Shown in pieces: positions 50,601-56,800 of a stretch of 64,000 nt of DNA. Every line of letters starts with the position of its first letter. The first letter of the stretch is position 1. A program made the translations under genes and the position numbers. A model generated the notes under the pieces. It was not told the origin of the DNA. It saw only the letters and a program-made list of their open reading frames with translations, and ran no database searches. Origin of the DNA: Glandiceps talaboti (lineage: Eukaryota; Hemichordata; Enteropneusta; Spengelidae); assembly GCF_964340395.1 (NCBI RefSeq), contig NC_135568.1:20723081-20787080 (forward strand). The letters are read 5' to 3'.

Positions 50601-52766
50601 CAGGACACCACAGCTCTAACTGTTTCACCACTCAGTCTGAAGTTGAAGTTTGCTGCATCAAGTACCCGTCCCTTTCTGCTGGGGCAATGAGCTTCAATCA
50701 TTACGGAACCCGGGGTTACGGAAAAGGCATTCTGAGGTTGTACATCATCAGTGTTGTTATTATTGTCTTCCTTCAATTGAACATCGAAAAGAATGTAATA
50801 CTTTTGGAACCGATCACACGTTTTTGCAATAGTCAACCCCGGACTCACCCCTATCTTCTCACTTTCACCACTTTTTTCCGAATGTAACAGGAAACAAGAC
50901 GTTCTGCCATTTTTTGCAATTTTTGTTTTGAATGGACCATGTTTGTTGTGACTAGCGAGAACCAGCCCTTTGTATAGTGCAGCGAAGCTATCGGATGAAC
51001 TGACTTCGAATGCGTACCAATCCATTGCGACCTTCTTGTTCTGTGTCACTCGGCAAGTTATAATTTCGCGTATTCCCGTTGTTTTCTGAACGTCTTTTGC
51101 CATCTTCCTCCATTTACCCACAGACACCCCTAAATAAATCAGTAGACAACACGTCCTAGCCTCTAGATTTTACCACTCGACAATGTCACGCACGAGGACT
51201 CGGCAGATGCTGAGACGAACAGATATGTGACGACATATGACCCCATTTGACCTCATTTACATATTTGTTTGTATTCATGAATTTTCGGATTTACGTAGGC
51301 GTGCGCTGACGTGCAATAATAGCACACTGGACCCCCTAATTTTCAATATTTGCATATTGGACCCCTAAGATAGTAAGTTATGATATCTAGTACTAGATGA
51401 GATGTCAAACATTGTTTCTGAATTGTATGCCATGACTTCGCCCTTGAAAGTTGTCATAATATCTAAATATTACACTTATAACAGTGATGCATGCTTGGAA
51501 CATAAATTAAATATTTTCATTTTAATAGTTAAGACAGCTTTTACAGCCACAGCTATTCCATTTACCTGATTGGTTAGGTCACAGGTGATACTGTTTCATG
51601 CATAACTAATGACTAAATATTAACTAACTTGATTGGTTGGATAACAGGTGATACTGTTTTATGCGAGTAACTAATGGCTAAGTATTAACCTACCTGATTG
51701 GTCAGATAACAGGTGATACTGTTTTATGTGAGTAACTAATGGCTAAATATTAACCTACCTGATTGGTCGGATAACAGGTGATACTGTTTTATGTGAGTAA
51801 CTAATGGCTAAATATTAACTTACCTGATAGGTCAGGCAACAGGTGATATTGCATGCTTCAAGAGTAACAAGCCATTGAGAATAACATAGTCCCCGCTATG
51901 ATTGGGTTTTAAGGAATTATCACTACTCTTATCACGCAACAACACTTGTGAACCTAAATCAAACAGCCTTAGATATGTTGTGTCTGCTTGTTGGACATGG
52001 AACATGCCTACAACAATAAAGGATGGGTTGGGTATGGGGGATTGTATCACGATGAAAATGAATATGCACATGTATGTCATAGAACACTGTCCTAATACCA
52101 ACTTTGAATGAGATATGTTCAAGCATGTCTGAGTTATGGCTTTGGACATGGAAAATTCACAAACAAAATGGCTGCTAGATGGCCATATTGGATCATATCA
52201 CAACAACAATGAATATGCACATGTATGTCATAGAAAACTGTCCTAATACCAACTTTGAATGAGATCTGTTCAAGCATGTCTGAGTTATGGCTTTAGACAG
52301 GGAAAATTTGCAAACAAAATGGCTGCTAGGCGGCCATATTGGATTGTATCATGAAACAAATTGACGTGCATATGTATGCCATTGTATGTTATCAAGTTTG
52401 AAAAAAATCGGTCCAGGCATCTCCAAGAAACGGCTGCGGGCGGGCGGACGGATGGACGAACGGATGGACGGAACCCAATCCATAAGTCCCCGTCCCGGAC
52501 TTCGTCCGGCGGGGACTAATACTTCGTCCGGCGGGGACTAACTAATGACTAAACATTACCTTACCTGATTGGTCGGTTAAAAGGTGATACTGTTTCATGA
52601 ATAACTGGTTACTAAATATTGACTTACCTGATTGGTCAGGTAACAGGTGATATTGTTTCATGAGTAACCAATGACTAAATATTGACTTTGCTGATCTGCA
52701 TGGGTGGAATACCATTGGATGTTTGTTGAGTAATTCTTGGAAAGTGTCTTGATTTGGTTGACATGT
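9484..52766 (-). CDS. MCRS1: Microspherule protein 1 (MCRS1) orthologue, C-terminal half, 7 exons
   Basis: Join, minus strand: 52766-52628, 44163-44088, 38030-38002, 32842-32750, 28169-28087, 18973-18758, 9570-9484. Exon lengths (139, 76, 29, 93, 83, 216, 87) sum to 723 nt, a multiple of three, and every junction keeps phase with GT-AG borders. The product (240 aa here; vertebrate MCRS1 is about 460 aa) shows MCRS1 landmarks in order: LLMKQYHLLPDQ, LNFSDTEEMIDD, ADRRQKREIRHLE, KWQVLVDSVTG, PPDFDNQTLAVLRGR, ITLGRATKDN, the FHA core GPAWKISRRQGVIKL, and the tail RAEAAKMGVQ then stop. In animals MCRS1 is a nuclear subunit of the KAT8/NSL histone acetyltransferase complex and is linked to INO80, telomerase regulation and spindle fibres; the FHA domain is a phosphopeptide-binding fold. 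The orthology is recalled from the family, not searched. N-terminal exons are missing from the window or unseen. The introns are packed with minisatellites and mobile elements. Confidence 0.95.
9571..10125. other. Intron sequence, nothing recognised
   Basis: The end of the last MCRS1 intron on the minus strand. Short open frames on both strands have no recognisable content. Confidence 0.6.
10126..16130. repeat. 55-bp minisatellite, about 109 units, in the last MCRS1 intron
   Basis: Unit core ctgtctattgcttctaccat followed by agcaggttggaaatg and aaaataaagacactatcag. Two main unit types, cttctaccat and cttgtagcat, with rarer cttctagcat, alternate in recurring blocks, and rare variants (accaggttgg, aggaggttgg, agcagattgg, atcattctg) recur at long distances, showing block duplication. 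Every plus-strand unit carries AATAAA. Confidence 0.98.
16131..16572. other. Intron spacer between the 55-bp array and the palindrome
   Basis: Unique sequence, no gene recognised on either strand. Confidence 0.6.
16573..16716. repeat. 144-bp palindrome (foldback)
   Basis: The left arm starting agcgataaaccaccccctgg and the right arm ending ccaggggatggtttattgct are near-perfect reverse complements, including ttttgaccagtgaa and tatatgcac blocks around a loop of about 12 nt (tcgctatagctc). It could fold into a long hairpin. It abuts the ~51-bp minisatellite at 16717. Confidence 0.92.
16717..18040. repeat. About 51-bp minisatellite with short variants, roughly 28 units
   Basis: Core gtcaaccagtgactagtgtt then cctgtgcatacc; units differ mainly in the linker (aaaaatagtcattg, acaaatagagtcattg, or a direct cagtcattg), giving a mix of about 41-51 bp units. 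Located in the last MCRS1 intron. Confidence 0.97.
18041..18757. other. MCRS1 intron sequence after the FHA exon
   Basis: Unique AT-rich DNA; I searched it for the MCRS1 terminal exon and found none. No other gene seen. Confidence 0.6.
18758..18973 (-). CDS. MCRS1: MCRS1 exon: FHA domain core
   Basis: 216 nt, 72 codons, phase 0 at both ends; acceptor atatttgtcag, donor GAG/GTATGT. It contains ITLGRATKDN, DVDLSLEGPAWKISRRQG, NNGDFFIANEG, HIDGKPV and LSNNSVVE. This is most of the forkhead-associated domain: the strand leading into the phosphopeptide-binding loop (ISRRQ), the NGDFFIANEG loop and the HIDG turn. As I recall vertebrate MCRS1, a Gln also stands where classical FHA domains have the His of SxxH. 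The decayed tyrosine recombinase of a DIRS element ends only about 100 nt upstream of the acceptor. Confidence 0.97.
19030..19073. repeat. Single diverged unit of the 52-bp minisatellite
   Basis: atgccagtgagtaattgtaa, then aatac, a short difference and tatagaatt: about 24 of the first 25 bases match the atgccagttagtaattg-type units at 25147-28072, six kilobases away in the same intron. It lies about 60 nt upstream of the FHA-exon acceptor. Confidence 0.85.
19075..19690 (-). pseudogene. DIRS tyrosine recombinase
   Basis: The catalytic set can be followed: VSGSRRSEIHAL near 19650 carries the first Arg; then, after a frame change, SAHEVRAVATSW has HxxR, GTWHSQNSF supplies the His/Trp position and ISFYLRDMAQ the nucleophilic Tyr. 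A small internal duplication (KWIVNTKWIVNT) lies between these blocks. The enzyme normally inserts circular DNA by recombination; this copy is frameshifted. Confidence 0.88.
20584..20800 (-). pseudogene. DIRS RNase H segment
   Basis: HINWLELQAVVLALRQF contains the conserved acidic helix (Glu) and VLVNTDSATVEAYINKIGG the following Asp strand of the RNase H fold as found in DIRS and related elements. It follows the RT in the expected order. The open stretch after it (to about 20050) holds LPLCISSTTSQSNALSFNW, typical of the region between RNase H and YR. Confidence 0.85.
21212..21840 (-). pseudogene. DIRS reverse transcriptase, frameshifted
   Basis: Palm-domain motifs are clear but split over at least three frames: PVPRPASQRTAFLEAI and FFLVPKKSGGWRPILNLSTL in one, then SSIDLKDAYFHIPI (motif A with its catalytic Asp), FEYVALLFSLATA (motif B region, normally FGL..AP) and YRDDQLL (motif C, the aspartate pair, normally YLDD). 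The Leu-to-Arg change in motif C and the altered motif B agree with decay. Confidence 0.88.
21950..22292 (-). pseudogene. DIRS gag-like segment
   Basis: Two overlapping minus-strand frames give Ser-, Gln-, Arg- and Lys-rich sequence (for example GYKRRSQSKKRSRKPRQ) upstream of the polymerase, as expected for the basic tail of a DIRS Gag. There is no zinc knuckle. Assignment rests mainly on position and composition. Confidence 0.45.
22293..23660. other. Intron DNA, no confident gene
   Basis: No gene assigned. One open frame, 23372-23611 on the plus strand (79 aa), has a hydrophobic stretch (ALLVLLAVASSF) and a doubled SGVYF motif, but I recognise no family and see no splice or promoter support. 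Confidence 0.4.
23661..24817 (+). mobile_element. Nonautonomous element family A, copy 1 (long form)
   Basis: Begins caagtcattgagaatgacat then agtcccgctatgattggg, and ends cggacttcgtcagcggggacta. The near-terminal tagtccccgc (one C fewer in this copy) and terminal gcggggacta are inverted repeats, and gtcattgagaatgac near the start is itself a small hairpin. It contains about five tandem copies of a 150-bp subunit holding ggctgccaggcagcc (itself palindromic) and atgcacatgtatgtcatag. A GGAC-rich stretch (24721-24770) precedes the 3' end. No coding capacity. Confidence 0.88.
24818..25146. other. Intron spacer
   Basis: Unique DNA between family A copy 1 and the 52-bp minisatellite; nothing recognised. 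Confidence 0.6.
25147..28072. repeat. 52-bp minisatellite, about 56 units, starting 14 bp past an MCRS1 donor
   Basis: Core gaattcaactaactctcacc then atgtcagttagtaattg and either taaaatacatgtata or tgtaatatgtgtata. The taaaatacatg type predominates on the left and the tgtaatatgtg type on the right. Each unit has an internal inverted pair, aactaact and agttagt. The right edge stops 14 nt short of the exon at 28087. Confidence 0.98.
28087..28169 (-). CDS. MCRS1: MCRS1 exon: pre-FHA segment
   Basis: 83 nt, acceptor catgtacatgtag, donor GTAAGG. It reads GISPPDFDNQTLAVLRGRLV and then RYLMRSRE, nearly the same as the MCRS1 segment preceding the FHA domain. It is enclosed by repeats: the 52-bp minisatellite starts about 14 nt after its donor, and the acceptor itself is the first copy of a 53-bp tandem repeat that reaches to 28370. 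Confidence 0.95.
28161..28370. repeat. 53-bp repeat, 4 copies, containing an MCRS1 splice acceptor
   Basis: Unit gacttatacctgcatgtaca followed by tgtacaaatacagataag and acagtgttgtattgt. The first copy overlaps the native exon start: on the minus strand each unit carries gtacatgtag or gtacatgcag followed by gtataagtc, the acceptor and first nine exon bases. Confidence 0.93.
28533..28575 (-). mobile_element. Family A 5'-end fragment, inverted
   Basis: On the minus strand it reads caagtcattgagaatgacat then agtccccgctgtgattggg and ttttaagg, the first ~43 bp of family A. It abuts the first unit of the 47-bp minisatellite. Confidence 0.8.
28573..31836. repeat. 47/53-bp minisatellite, about 65 units
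   Basis: Core gttctatatggtatcttaca, catgtgggtaatagtgg, tatctttgtt; a 53-bp form has catgtaaacatgtggg in place of catgtggg and is commoner at the left. It occupies most of the MCRS1 intron between the coiled-coil and pre-FHA exons. Confidence 0.97.
31837..32126. other. Intron spacer
   Basis: AT-rich unique DNA, nothing recognised. Confidence 0.5.
32127..32560. mobile_element. Imperfect inverted-repeat (foldback) element
   Basis: The outer ends tgatgttgttttgagtggca and, in reverse complement, tgctgttgatttgagtggca match at 18 of 20; the complementarity continues inward for about 80 bp with mismatches, sharing for example ttcaggcc. No coding content or clear target duplication. A MITE-like element is the simplest reading. 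Confidence 0.65.
32601..32741. repeat. 70-bp direct duplication next to an MCRS1 splice donor
   Basis: Two nearly identical 70-bp copies (shared cctcatctctgtggaagtga through ttgaaatcagtctcaaa). On the minus strand the pair starts within about 10 nt after the donor of the coiled-coil exon. Confidence 0.95.
32750..32842 (-). CDS. MCRS1: MCRS1 exon: coiled-coil segment
   Basis: 93 nt, acceptor tacttcag, donor GTAAGAA. It encodes 30 whole codons including ADRRQKREIRHLENEIPKW and QVLVDSVT, a charged helix-forming stretch diagnostic of MCRS1 just before the FHA domain. A 70-bp direct duplication (32601-32741) begins about 5-10 nt beyond the donor. Confidence 0.95.
33099..33171. repeat. Interstitial telomeric repeat (TTAGGG)n
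   Basis: About 11-12 units of TTAGGG with two single-base length changes (gtttaggg, ggggttaggg). Unique MCRS1 intron sequence surrounds it, so this is not a chromosome end. Confidence 0.97.
33172..33475. other. Intron spacer
   Basis: Unique sequence between the telomeric tract and the 22/28-bp array; no gene seen. Confidence 0.6.
33476..37969. repeat. 22/28-bp minisatellite, about 190 units
   Basis: The 22-bp unit is caccttacaaatacaatgta plus ta; a 28-bp unit has an inserted ccggta (caatgtaccggtata). The left half mixes both, with block-wise recurrence; from about 36600 the unit changes to caccgtacaaatac and the 28-bp form nearly disappears. Because 22 is not a multiple of three, all three plus-strand frames stay open for long distances. 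It lies in the MCRS1 intron, its right edge about 33 nt past the donor of the micro-exon. Confidence 0.98.
38002..38030 (-). CDS. MCRS1: MCRS1 29-nt micro-exon
   Basis: A 29-nt exon between acceptor tttcattgcag and donor GTAAGTT. With borrowed bases on both sides it reads QDPKDEILEHE, equivalent to the short link that precedes the coiled coil in MCRS1. Phase agrees with both neighbours. The 22/28-bp minisatellite of the next intron starts about 33 nt past this donor. Confidence 0.88.
42800..43345. repeat. Diverged tandem pair of noncoding segments with GTTACCATGGCAAC
   Basis: Two about 230-bp segments (near 42800-43030 and 43125-43345) share cataatatggttattttgg-like, gttaccatggcaac and actaccc blocks in the same order. 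The palindromic core fits the RFX X-box consensus GTNRCC-N(0-3)-GYNAC. Confidence 0.6.
43570..43885. repeat. Dispersed repeat family B, copy 1
   Basis: Shares with 48709-48993 the order: agaa(c)gttcccaycaaatttcag, cagtagtttttgagttta-like, a gacagacagacag tract and a tail near tatagcactactgaacc. SINE-like in size; no promoter boxes verified. Confidence 0.6.
44088..44163 (-). CDS. MCRS1: MCRS1 exon carrying the NFSD motif
   Basis: 76 nt, acceptor ttttcag, donor GTAAGTT. With the phase left by the previous exon it reads VQPMPRGDHVLNFSDTEEMI and then DDSQL, closely matching the acidic segment of MCRS1 between MCRS_N and the coiled coil. A short (ATT)n tract lies about 20-30 nt past the donor. 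Confidence 0.92.
44842..45057 (+). pseudogene. Acidic Ser-rich coding fragment, possibly P2X7 C-terminal-like
   Basis: A 71-codon open stretch without a start reads VIQSYSFESDASSNDSSSGN, then a further acidic run and PQRLTLLDKDFF. Its layout (IQ-aromatic-FE, Ser/Asp/Glu run, then RL) resembles the stretch before the cysteine-rich P2X7-type cytosolic domain found in many invertebrate proteins, but the cysteine cluster is absent. Family assignment is from memory and weak. It lies antisense within an MCRS1 intron. Confidence 0.3.
45058..46117. other. Intron DNA with remnants related to the SAP-like pseudogene 5' region
   Basis: No intact gene. The stretch 45625-45715 shares ccggttatcgaa and agtgagggccagaattt, in inverted orientation, with 47360-47458, the sequence upstream of the SAP-like pseudogene start. 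Confidence 0.5.
46118..46339. mobile_element. Foldback element (MULE-type MITE), copy 1
   Basis: A 222-bp palindromic element: atctgattaaaatccgatgt at the left and its reverse complement at the right, arms about 100 bp, short loop. Flanked by GTATAAAAC (46109-46117) and GTATAAGAC (46340-46348), a 9-bp target duplication with one difference. Nine-base duplications and long inverted repeats are typical of Mutator-like elements. Confidence 0.85.
46752..46990. mobile_element. Foldback element (MULE-type MITE), copy 2, in a pseudogene
   Basis: The same family as copy 1, 239 bp, with a longer loop. It is flanked on both sides by GGAAGCTGTT (46742-46751 and 46991-47000), a perfect 10-bp direct repeat. 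It interrupts the SAP-like pseudogene frame. Confidence 0.9.
46991..47355 (-). pseudogene. SAP-like / SWIM-family gene fragment broken by frameshift and MITE
   Basis: From the ATG at 47355 the minus strand reads MASNSMAMYEAVNKMGVKEL, a helix-turn start like a SAP domain. A frameshift near 47280 moves the frame to DIARNAVNLGLETLEND, followed by NIPDVDMINIFLYLTG and ERLENYKSDNSF. This pattern (SAP-like helices, then a segment ending LxxYKSDxxF) resembles the front of uncharacterised SWIM zinc-finger proteins common in marine invertebrates; the family call is from memory. The frame is then interrupted by a foldback element with a perfect 10-bp target duplication, and beyond it I see only stops. 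No SWIM motif is seen. Confidence 0.55.
47473..48147 (+). mobile_element. Nonautonomous element family A, copy 2
   Basis: Same start (caagtcattgaaaatgacat) and end (ggcggggacta) as copy 1, with about three internal 150-bp subunits. It lies just outside the broken SAP-like pseudogene. Confidence 0.88.
48148..49976. other. Intron DNA with dispersed repeat traces
   Basis: Holds family B copy 2, several gttgctaggca-type motifs also seen near 44400, and a run of about 22 G at 49383-49405. No gene-like frame. The nested gene's probable poly(A) signal lies at 49619-49624. Confidence 0.55.
48709..48993. repeat. Dispersed repeat family B, copy 2
   Basis: Same ordered blocks as copy 1: aagaatgttcccatcaaatt, ctcagtaggttttgagttta, cacactgacagacagac, gtagcactaatgaagct and a tgctaaaaa end. 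A third partial trace may be at 60655-60750. Confidence 0.6.
49977..51103 (-). CDS. Uncharacterised Cys-rich protein nested in an MCRS1 intron, 2 exons
   Basis: Exon 1 is 51103-50580 and exon 2 is 50304-49977. The donor is CAG/GTAAGG and the acceptor tttgatag; 852 nt give 283 aa plus stop. The start chosen is the ATG at 51103; the frame stays open a little further up to a possible acceptor at about 51137, so a further 5' exon is possible. The N-terminal ~170 residues are mixed alpha/beta without a domain I can name. The C-terminal third has paired cysteines: SCIDCKKPRCIYSAKRL (about residues 169-185), VCYSCGDED and VCVTCK, arranged like a zinc-ribbon or treble-clef fold. I have an impression of similar CxxCxKPR proteins in cnidarians and molluscs but cannot name a family. 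An acidic DNNNNTDD linker lies near residue 130. AATAAA overlaps the stop codon and another lies at 49624-49619. It lies on the same strand as MCRS1, inside the intron between 52628 and 44163. Confidence 0.75.
51104..51563. other. Upstream region of the nested gene
   Basis: AT-rich noncoding DNA. A possible splice acceptor (atttatttag) lies about 34 nt before the chosen ATG. No core promoter elements were convincing. Confidence 0.4.
51564..52690 (-). repeat. MCRS1: 61-65 bp array built from an MCRS1 exon end plus its splice donor
   Basis: Seven units (five at 51564-51867, two at 52541-52690), split by family A copy 3. On the minus strand a unit runs aagtcaatatttagtcattg, gttactcatgaaacaatatc, acctgttacctgaccaatca then G/GTAAG. 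The unit in the exon codes HWLLMKQYHLLPDQS; the next codes LFMKQYHLLTDQS in the same frame. Donor versions: GTAAGT (native), GTAAGG, GTAAGT, GTAGGT, GTAGGT, GTTAGT, GTAAAT. Confidence 0.93.
51868..52540 (+). mobile_element. Nonautonomous element family A, copy 3, inside the exon-derived array
   Basis: Starts caagccattgagaataacat and ends ggcggggacta, with the last 22 bp (starting tacttcgtccggcgg) doubled. It splits one unit of the 61-65 bp MCRS1 exon/donor repeat. TAAC on both sides could be a short target duplication but may be chance. Confidence 0.88.
52628..52766 (-). CDS. MCRS1: MCRS1 exon: end of MCRS_N region
   Basis: The exon follows an acceptor reading ttttacattccag and ends at CAG/GTAAGT; it encodes 46 codons plus one base. 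Motifs such as DTFQELLNKHP and HWLLMKQYHLLPDQ match the segment just before the NFSD motif in MCRS1. The last part of the exon together with its donor has been copied in tandem into the intron (see the 61-65 bp array), so the donor in use here is inferred from the phase of the next exon and could be one of several. Confidence 0.9.
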
Positions 52767-52850
52767 CTGGAATGTAAAATGAATTATTTTAGACTCCAAA
52801 TACATATTTATAAAATTTAATAGATTGTGGGGTAAGTCACTTTGAGAACT

Positions 52851-53157
52851 AGTTTGGTAGCCTTAGTAACAGAGGGGTAAACCCTAGTTTGCTAAAGTTT
52901 GGTAACCTAAGTGACAGAGGGGTAAACTCCAGTTTGCTAAAGTTTGGTAACCTTAGTAACAGAGGGGTAAACTCTGGTTTGCTAAAGTTTGGTAACCTTA
53001 GTGACAGAGGGGTAAACTCTAGTTTGCTAAAGTTTGATAACCCTGGTAACAGAGGGGTAAACTCTACTTTGCTAGTAACAGAGGGGTAACTCTAGTTTGC
53101 TAAGTTTGGTAACCTTGGTAACAGATGGTAAATTCTAGTTTGCTAAAGTTTGGTAAG
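52851..53157. repeat. About 45-bp minisatellite, 7 units
   Basis: Core agtttggtaaccttagtaac then agaggggtaaactctagtttgctaa, with length variation; it lies in the MCRS1 intron upstream of the exon at 52766. Confidence 0.95.
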
Positions 53158-53859
53158 GCCTTGAAAATTTAACTCTTTGTTTGATGTCAGTGCGTGCCTA
53201 GGATTGAGAGAGATGGGGAGAAAACAACAACAATGCAAATTAGGTTAAATGGGGTCAAAATTTAGGCTTCGTACCACAATTTTGTAACTTGCCATAAAAA
53301 ATAAAACTCTCTGAAGGCGGCAAACACTGACTTTGTTTAACAGAAAATGGAATTCATTGGATGTAGGTAACTTTGTTGATATGAAAGCATCAACACAAGT
53401 TGTTGTTCAGTGTTGTCCAGGGCTTGAAATTAGCGTCGGCAGTAGTCAGCGGCCCGCGGCAGCTATTAAAATCTTCAGGCTGGACAGGAAGATTTTGGAA
53501 AGACCAGCCCCACTGGACAGGTAGATTTTGCTGCAATATTAGCTCAGACCCATGACCTTGGAAGAAGTTCTTTGTTCATTATCAGAGTGTCAGGCAGCAT
53601 GGGGCTAAATGTGATACAATGTTCGTTACAAGCTTCAATTGTGTCATAATATTTCTTGCATGAATGTTACAAAAATCATACAAAATGACTCAAAAAAAAA
53701 AGTGATAGCTCATCATTTAAATAGTTTCAATGTTGGAATGTTTGAATGGAAGTTTGTTGGTGTTGCCTGTTACAAGTTACATGAGATGTGTAATGTATAC
53801 TGTACTGCAAGGTCAATTAGGACAGTCTTAATTTTGTACACATGCATTGCATGTTACCG
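53158..53859. other. Intron spacer
   Basis: Unique DNA; I looked for the preceding MCRS1 exon here and did not find it. Confidence 0.5.
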
Positions 53860-56800
53860 ATGTTTACAGTATCACTTTTTACAGTAAATCTCAAAGGAGT
53901 ACTGTGAGGTCTAGAAATGTTTACAGTATTACTTTTTACAGTAAATCTCAAAGGAGTACTGTGAGGTCTAGATATGTTTACAGTATTACTTTTTACAGTA
54001 AATCCCAAAGGAGTACTGTGAGGTCTAGAAATGTTTACAGTATCACTTTTTACAGTAAATCCCAAAGGAGTACTGTGAGGTCTAGAAATGTTTACAGTAT
54101 CACTTTTTACAGTAAATCTCAAAGGAGTACTGTGAGGTCTAGAAATGTTTACAGTATCACTTTTTACAGTAAATCTCAAAGGAGTACTGTGAGGTCTAGA
54201 AATGTTTACAGTATCACTTTTTACAGTAAATCCCAAAGGAGTACTGTGAGGTCTAGAAATGTTTACAGTATTACTTGTTACAGTAAATCCCAAAGGAGTA
54301 CTGTGAGGTCTAGAAATGTTTACAGTATCACTTGTTACAGTAAATCTCAAAGGAGTACTGTGAGGTCTAGATATGTTTACAGTATCACTTCTTACAGTAA
54401 ATCTCAAAGGAGTACTGTGAGGTCTAGAAATGTTTACAGTATTACTTTTTACAGTAAATCTCAAAGGAGTACTGTGAGGTCTAGAAATGTTTACAGTATC
54501 ACTTCTTACAGTAAATCTCAAAGGAGTACTGTGAGGTCTAGAAATGTTTACAGTATTACTTTTTACAGTAAATCTCAAAGGAGTACTGTGAGGTCTAGAT
54601 ATGTTTACAGTATCACTTCTTACAGTAAATCTCAAAGGAGTACTGTGAGGTCTAGAAATGTTTACAGTATTACTTTTTACAGTAAATCTCAAAGGAGTAC
54701 TGTGAGGTCTAGAAATGTTTACAGTATCACTTGTTACAGTAAATCCCAAAGGAGTACTGTGAGGTCTAGAAATGTTTACAGTATTACTTTTTACAGTAAA
54801 TCCCAAAGGAGTACTGTGAGGTCTAGAAATGTTTACAGTATCACTTTTTACAGTAAATCCCAAAGGAGTACTGTGAGGTCTAGAAATGTTTACAGTATTA
54901 CTTTTTACAGTAAATCTCAAAGGAGTACTGTGAGGTCTAGAAATGTTTACAGTATCACTTTTTACAGTAAATCTCAAAGGAGTACTGTGAGGTCTAGAAA
55001 TGTTTACAGTATTACTTTTTACAGTAAATCTCAAAGGAGTACTGTGAGGTCTAGAAATGTTTACAGTATCACTTTTTACAGTAAATCCCAAAGGAGTACT
55101 GTGAGGTCTAGAAATGTTTACAGTATTACTTTTTACAGTAAATCCCAAAGGAGTACTGTGAGGTCTAGAAATGTTTACAGTATTACTTTTTACAGTAAAT
55201 CTCAAAGGAGTACTGTGAGGTCTAGAAATGTTTACAGTATCACTTTTTACAGTAAATCTCAAAGGAGTACTGTGAGGTCTAGAAATGTTTACAGTATCAC
55301 TTTCTACAGTAAATCTCAAAGGAGTACTGTGAGGTCTAGAAATGTTTACAGTATCACTTTTTACAGTAAATCTCAAAGGAGTACTGTGAGGTCTAGAAAT
55401 GTTTACAATATCACTTTTTACAGTAAATCTCAAAGGAGTACTGTGAGGTCTAGAAATGTTTACAGTATTACTTTTTACAGTAAATCTCAAAGGAGTACTG
55501 TGAGGTCTAGAAATGTTTACAGTATCACTTTTTACAGTAAATCTCAAAGGAGTACTGTGAGGTCTAGAAATGTTTACAGTATTACTTTTTACAGTAAATC
55601 TCAAAGGAGTACTGTGAGATCTAGAAATGTTTACAGTATTACTTTTTACAGTAAATCCCAAAGGAGTACTGTGAGGTCTAGAAATGTTTACAGTATCACT
55701 TTTTACAGTAAATCCCAAAGGAGTACTGTGAGGTCTAGAAATGTTTACAGTATCACTTTCTACAGTAAATCCCAAAGGAGTACTGTGAGGTCTAGAAATG
55801 TTTACAGTATTACTTTTTACAGTAAATCTCAAAGGAGTACTGTGAGATCTAGAAATGTTTACAGTATCACTTTCTACAGTAAATCCCAAAGGAGTACTGT
55901 GAGGTCTAGAAATGTTTACAATATCACTTTTTACAGTAAATCCCAAAGGAGTACTGTGACTTCTAGAAATGTTTACAGTATCACTTGTTACAGTAAATCC
56001 CAAAGGAGTACTGTGAGGTCTAGAAATGTTTACAGTATCACTTCTTACAGTAAATCCCAAAGGAGTACTGTGAGGTCTAGAAATGTTTACAGTATTACTT
56101 TTTACAGTAAATCTCAAAGGAGTACTGTGAGGTCTAGAAATGTTTACAGTATCACTTTTTACAGTAAATCTCAAAGGAGTACTGTGAGGTCTAGAAATGT
56201 TTACAGTATCACTTTCTACAGTAAATCTCAAAGGAGTACTGTGAGGTCTAGAAATGTTTACAGTATCACTTTTTACAGTAAATCTCAAAGGAGTACTGTG
56301 AGGTCTAGAAATGTTTACAATATCACTTTTTACAGTAAATCTCAAAGGAGTACTGTGAGGTCTAGAAATGTTTACAGTATTACTTTTTACAGTAAATCTC
56401 AAAGGAGTACTGTGAGGTCTAGAAATGTTTACAGTATCACTTTTTACAGTAAATCTCAAAGGAGTACTGTGAGGTCTAGAAATGTTTACAGTATTACTTT
56501 TTACAGTAAATCTCAAAGGAGTACTGTGAGATCTAGAAATGTTTACAGTATTACTTTTTACAGTAAATCCCAAAGGAGTACTGTGAGGTCTAGAAATGTT
56601 TACAGTATCACTTTTTACAGTAAATCCCAAAGGAGTACTGTGAGGTCTAGAAATGTTTACAGTATCACTTTCTACAGTAAATCCCAAAGGAGTACTGTGA
56701 GGTCTAGAAATGTTTACAGTATTACTTTTTACAGTAAATCTCAAAGGAGTACTGTGAGATCTAGAAATGTTTACAGTATCACTTTCTACAGTAAATCCCA

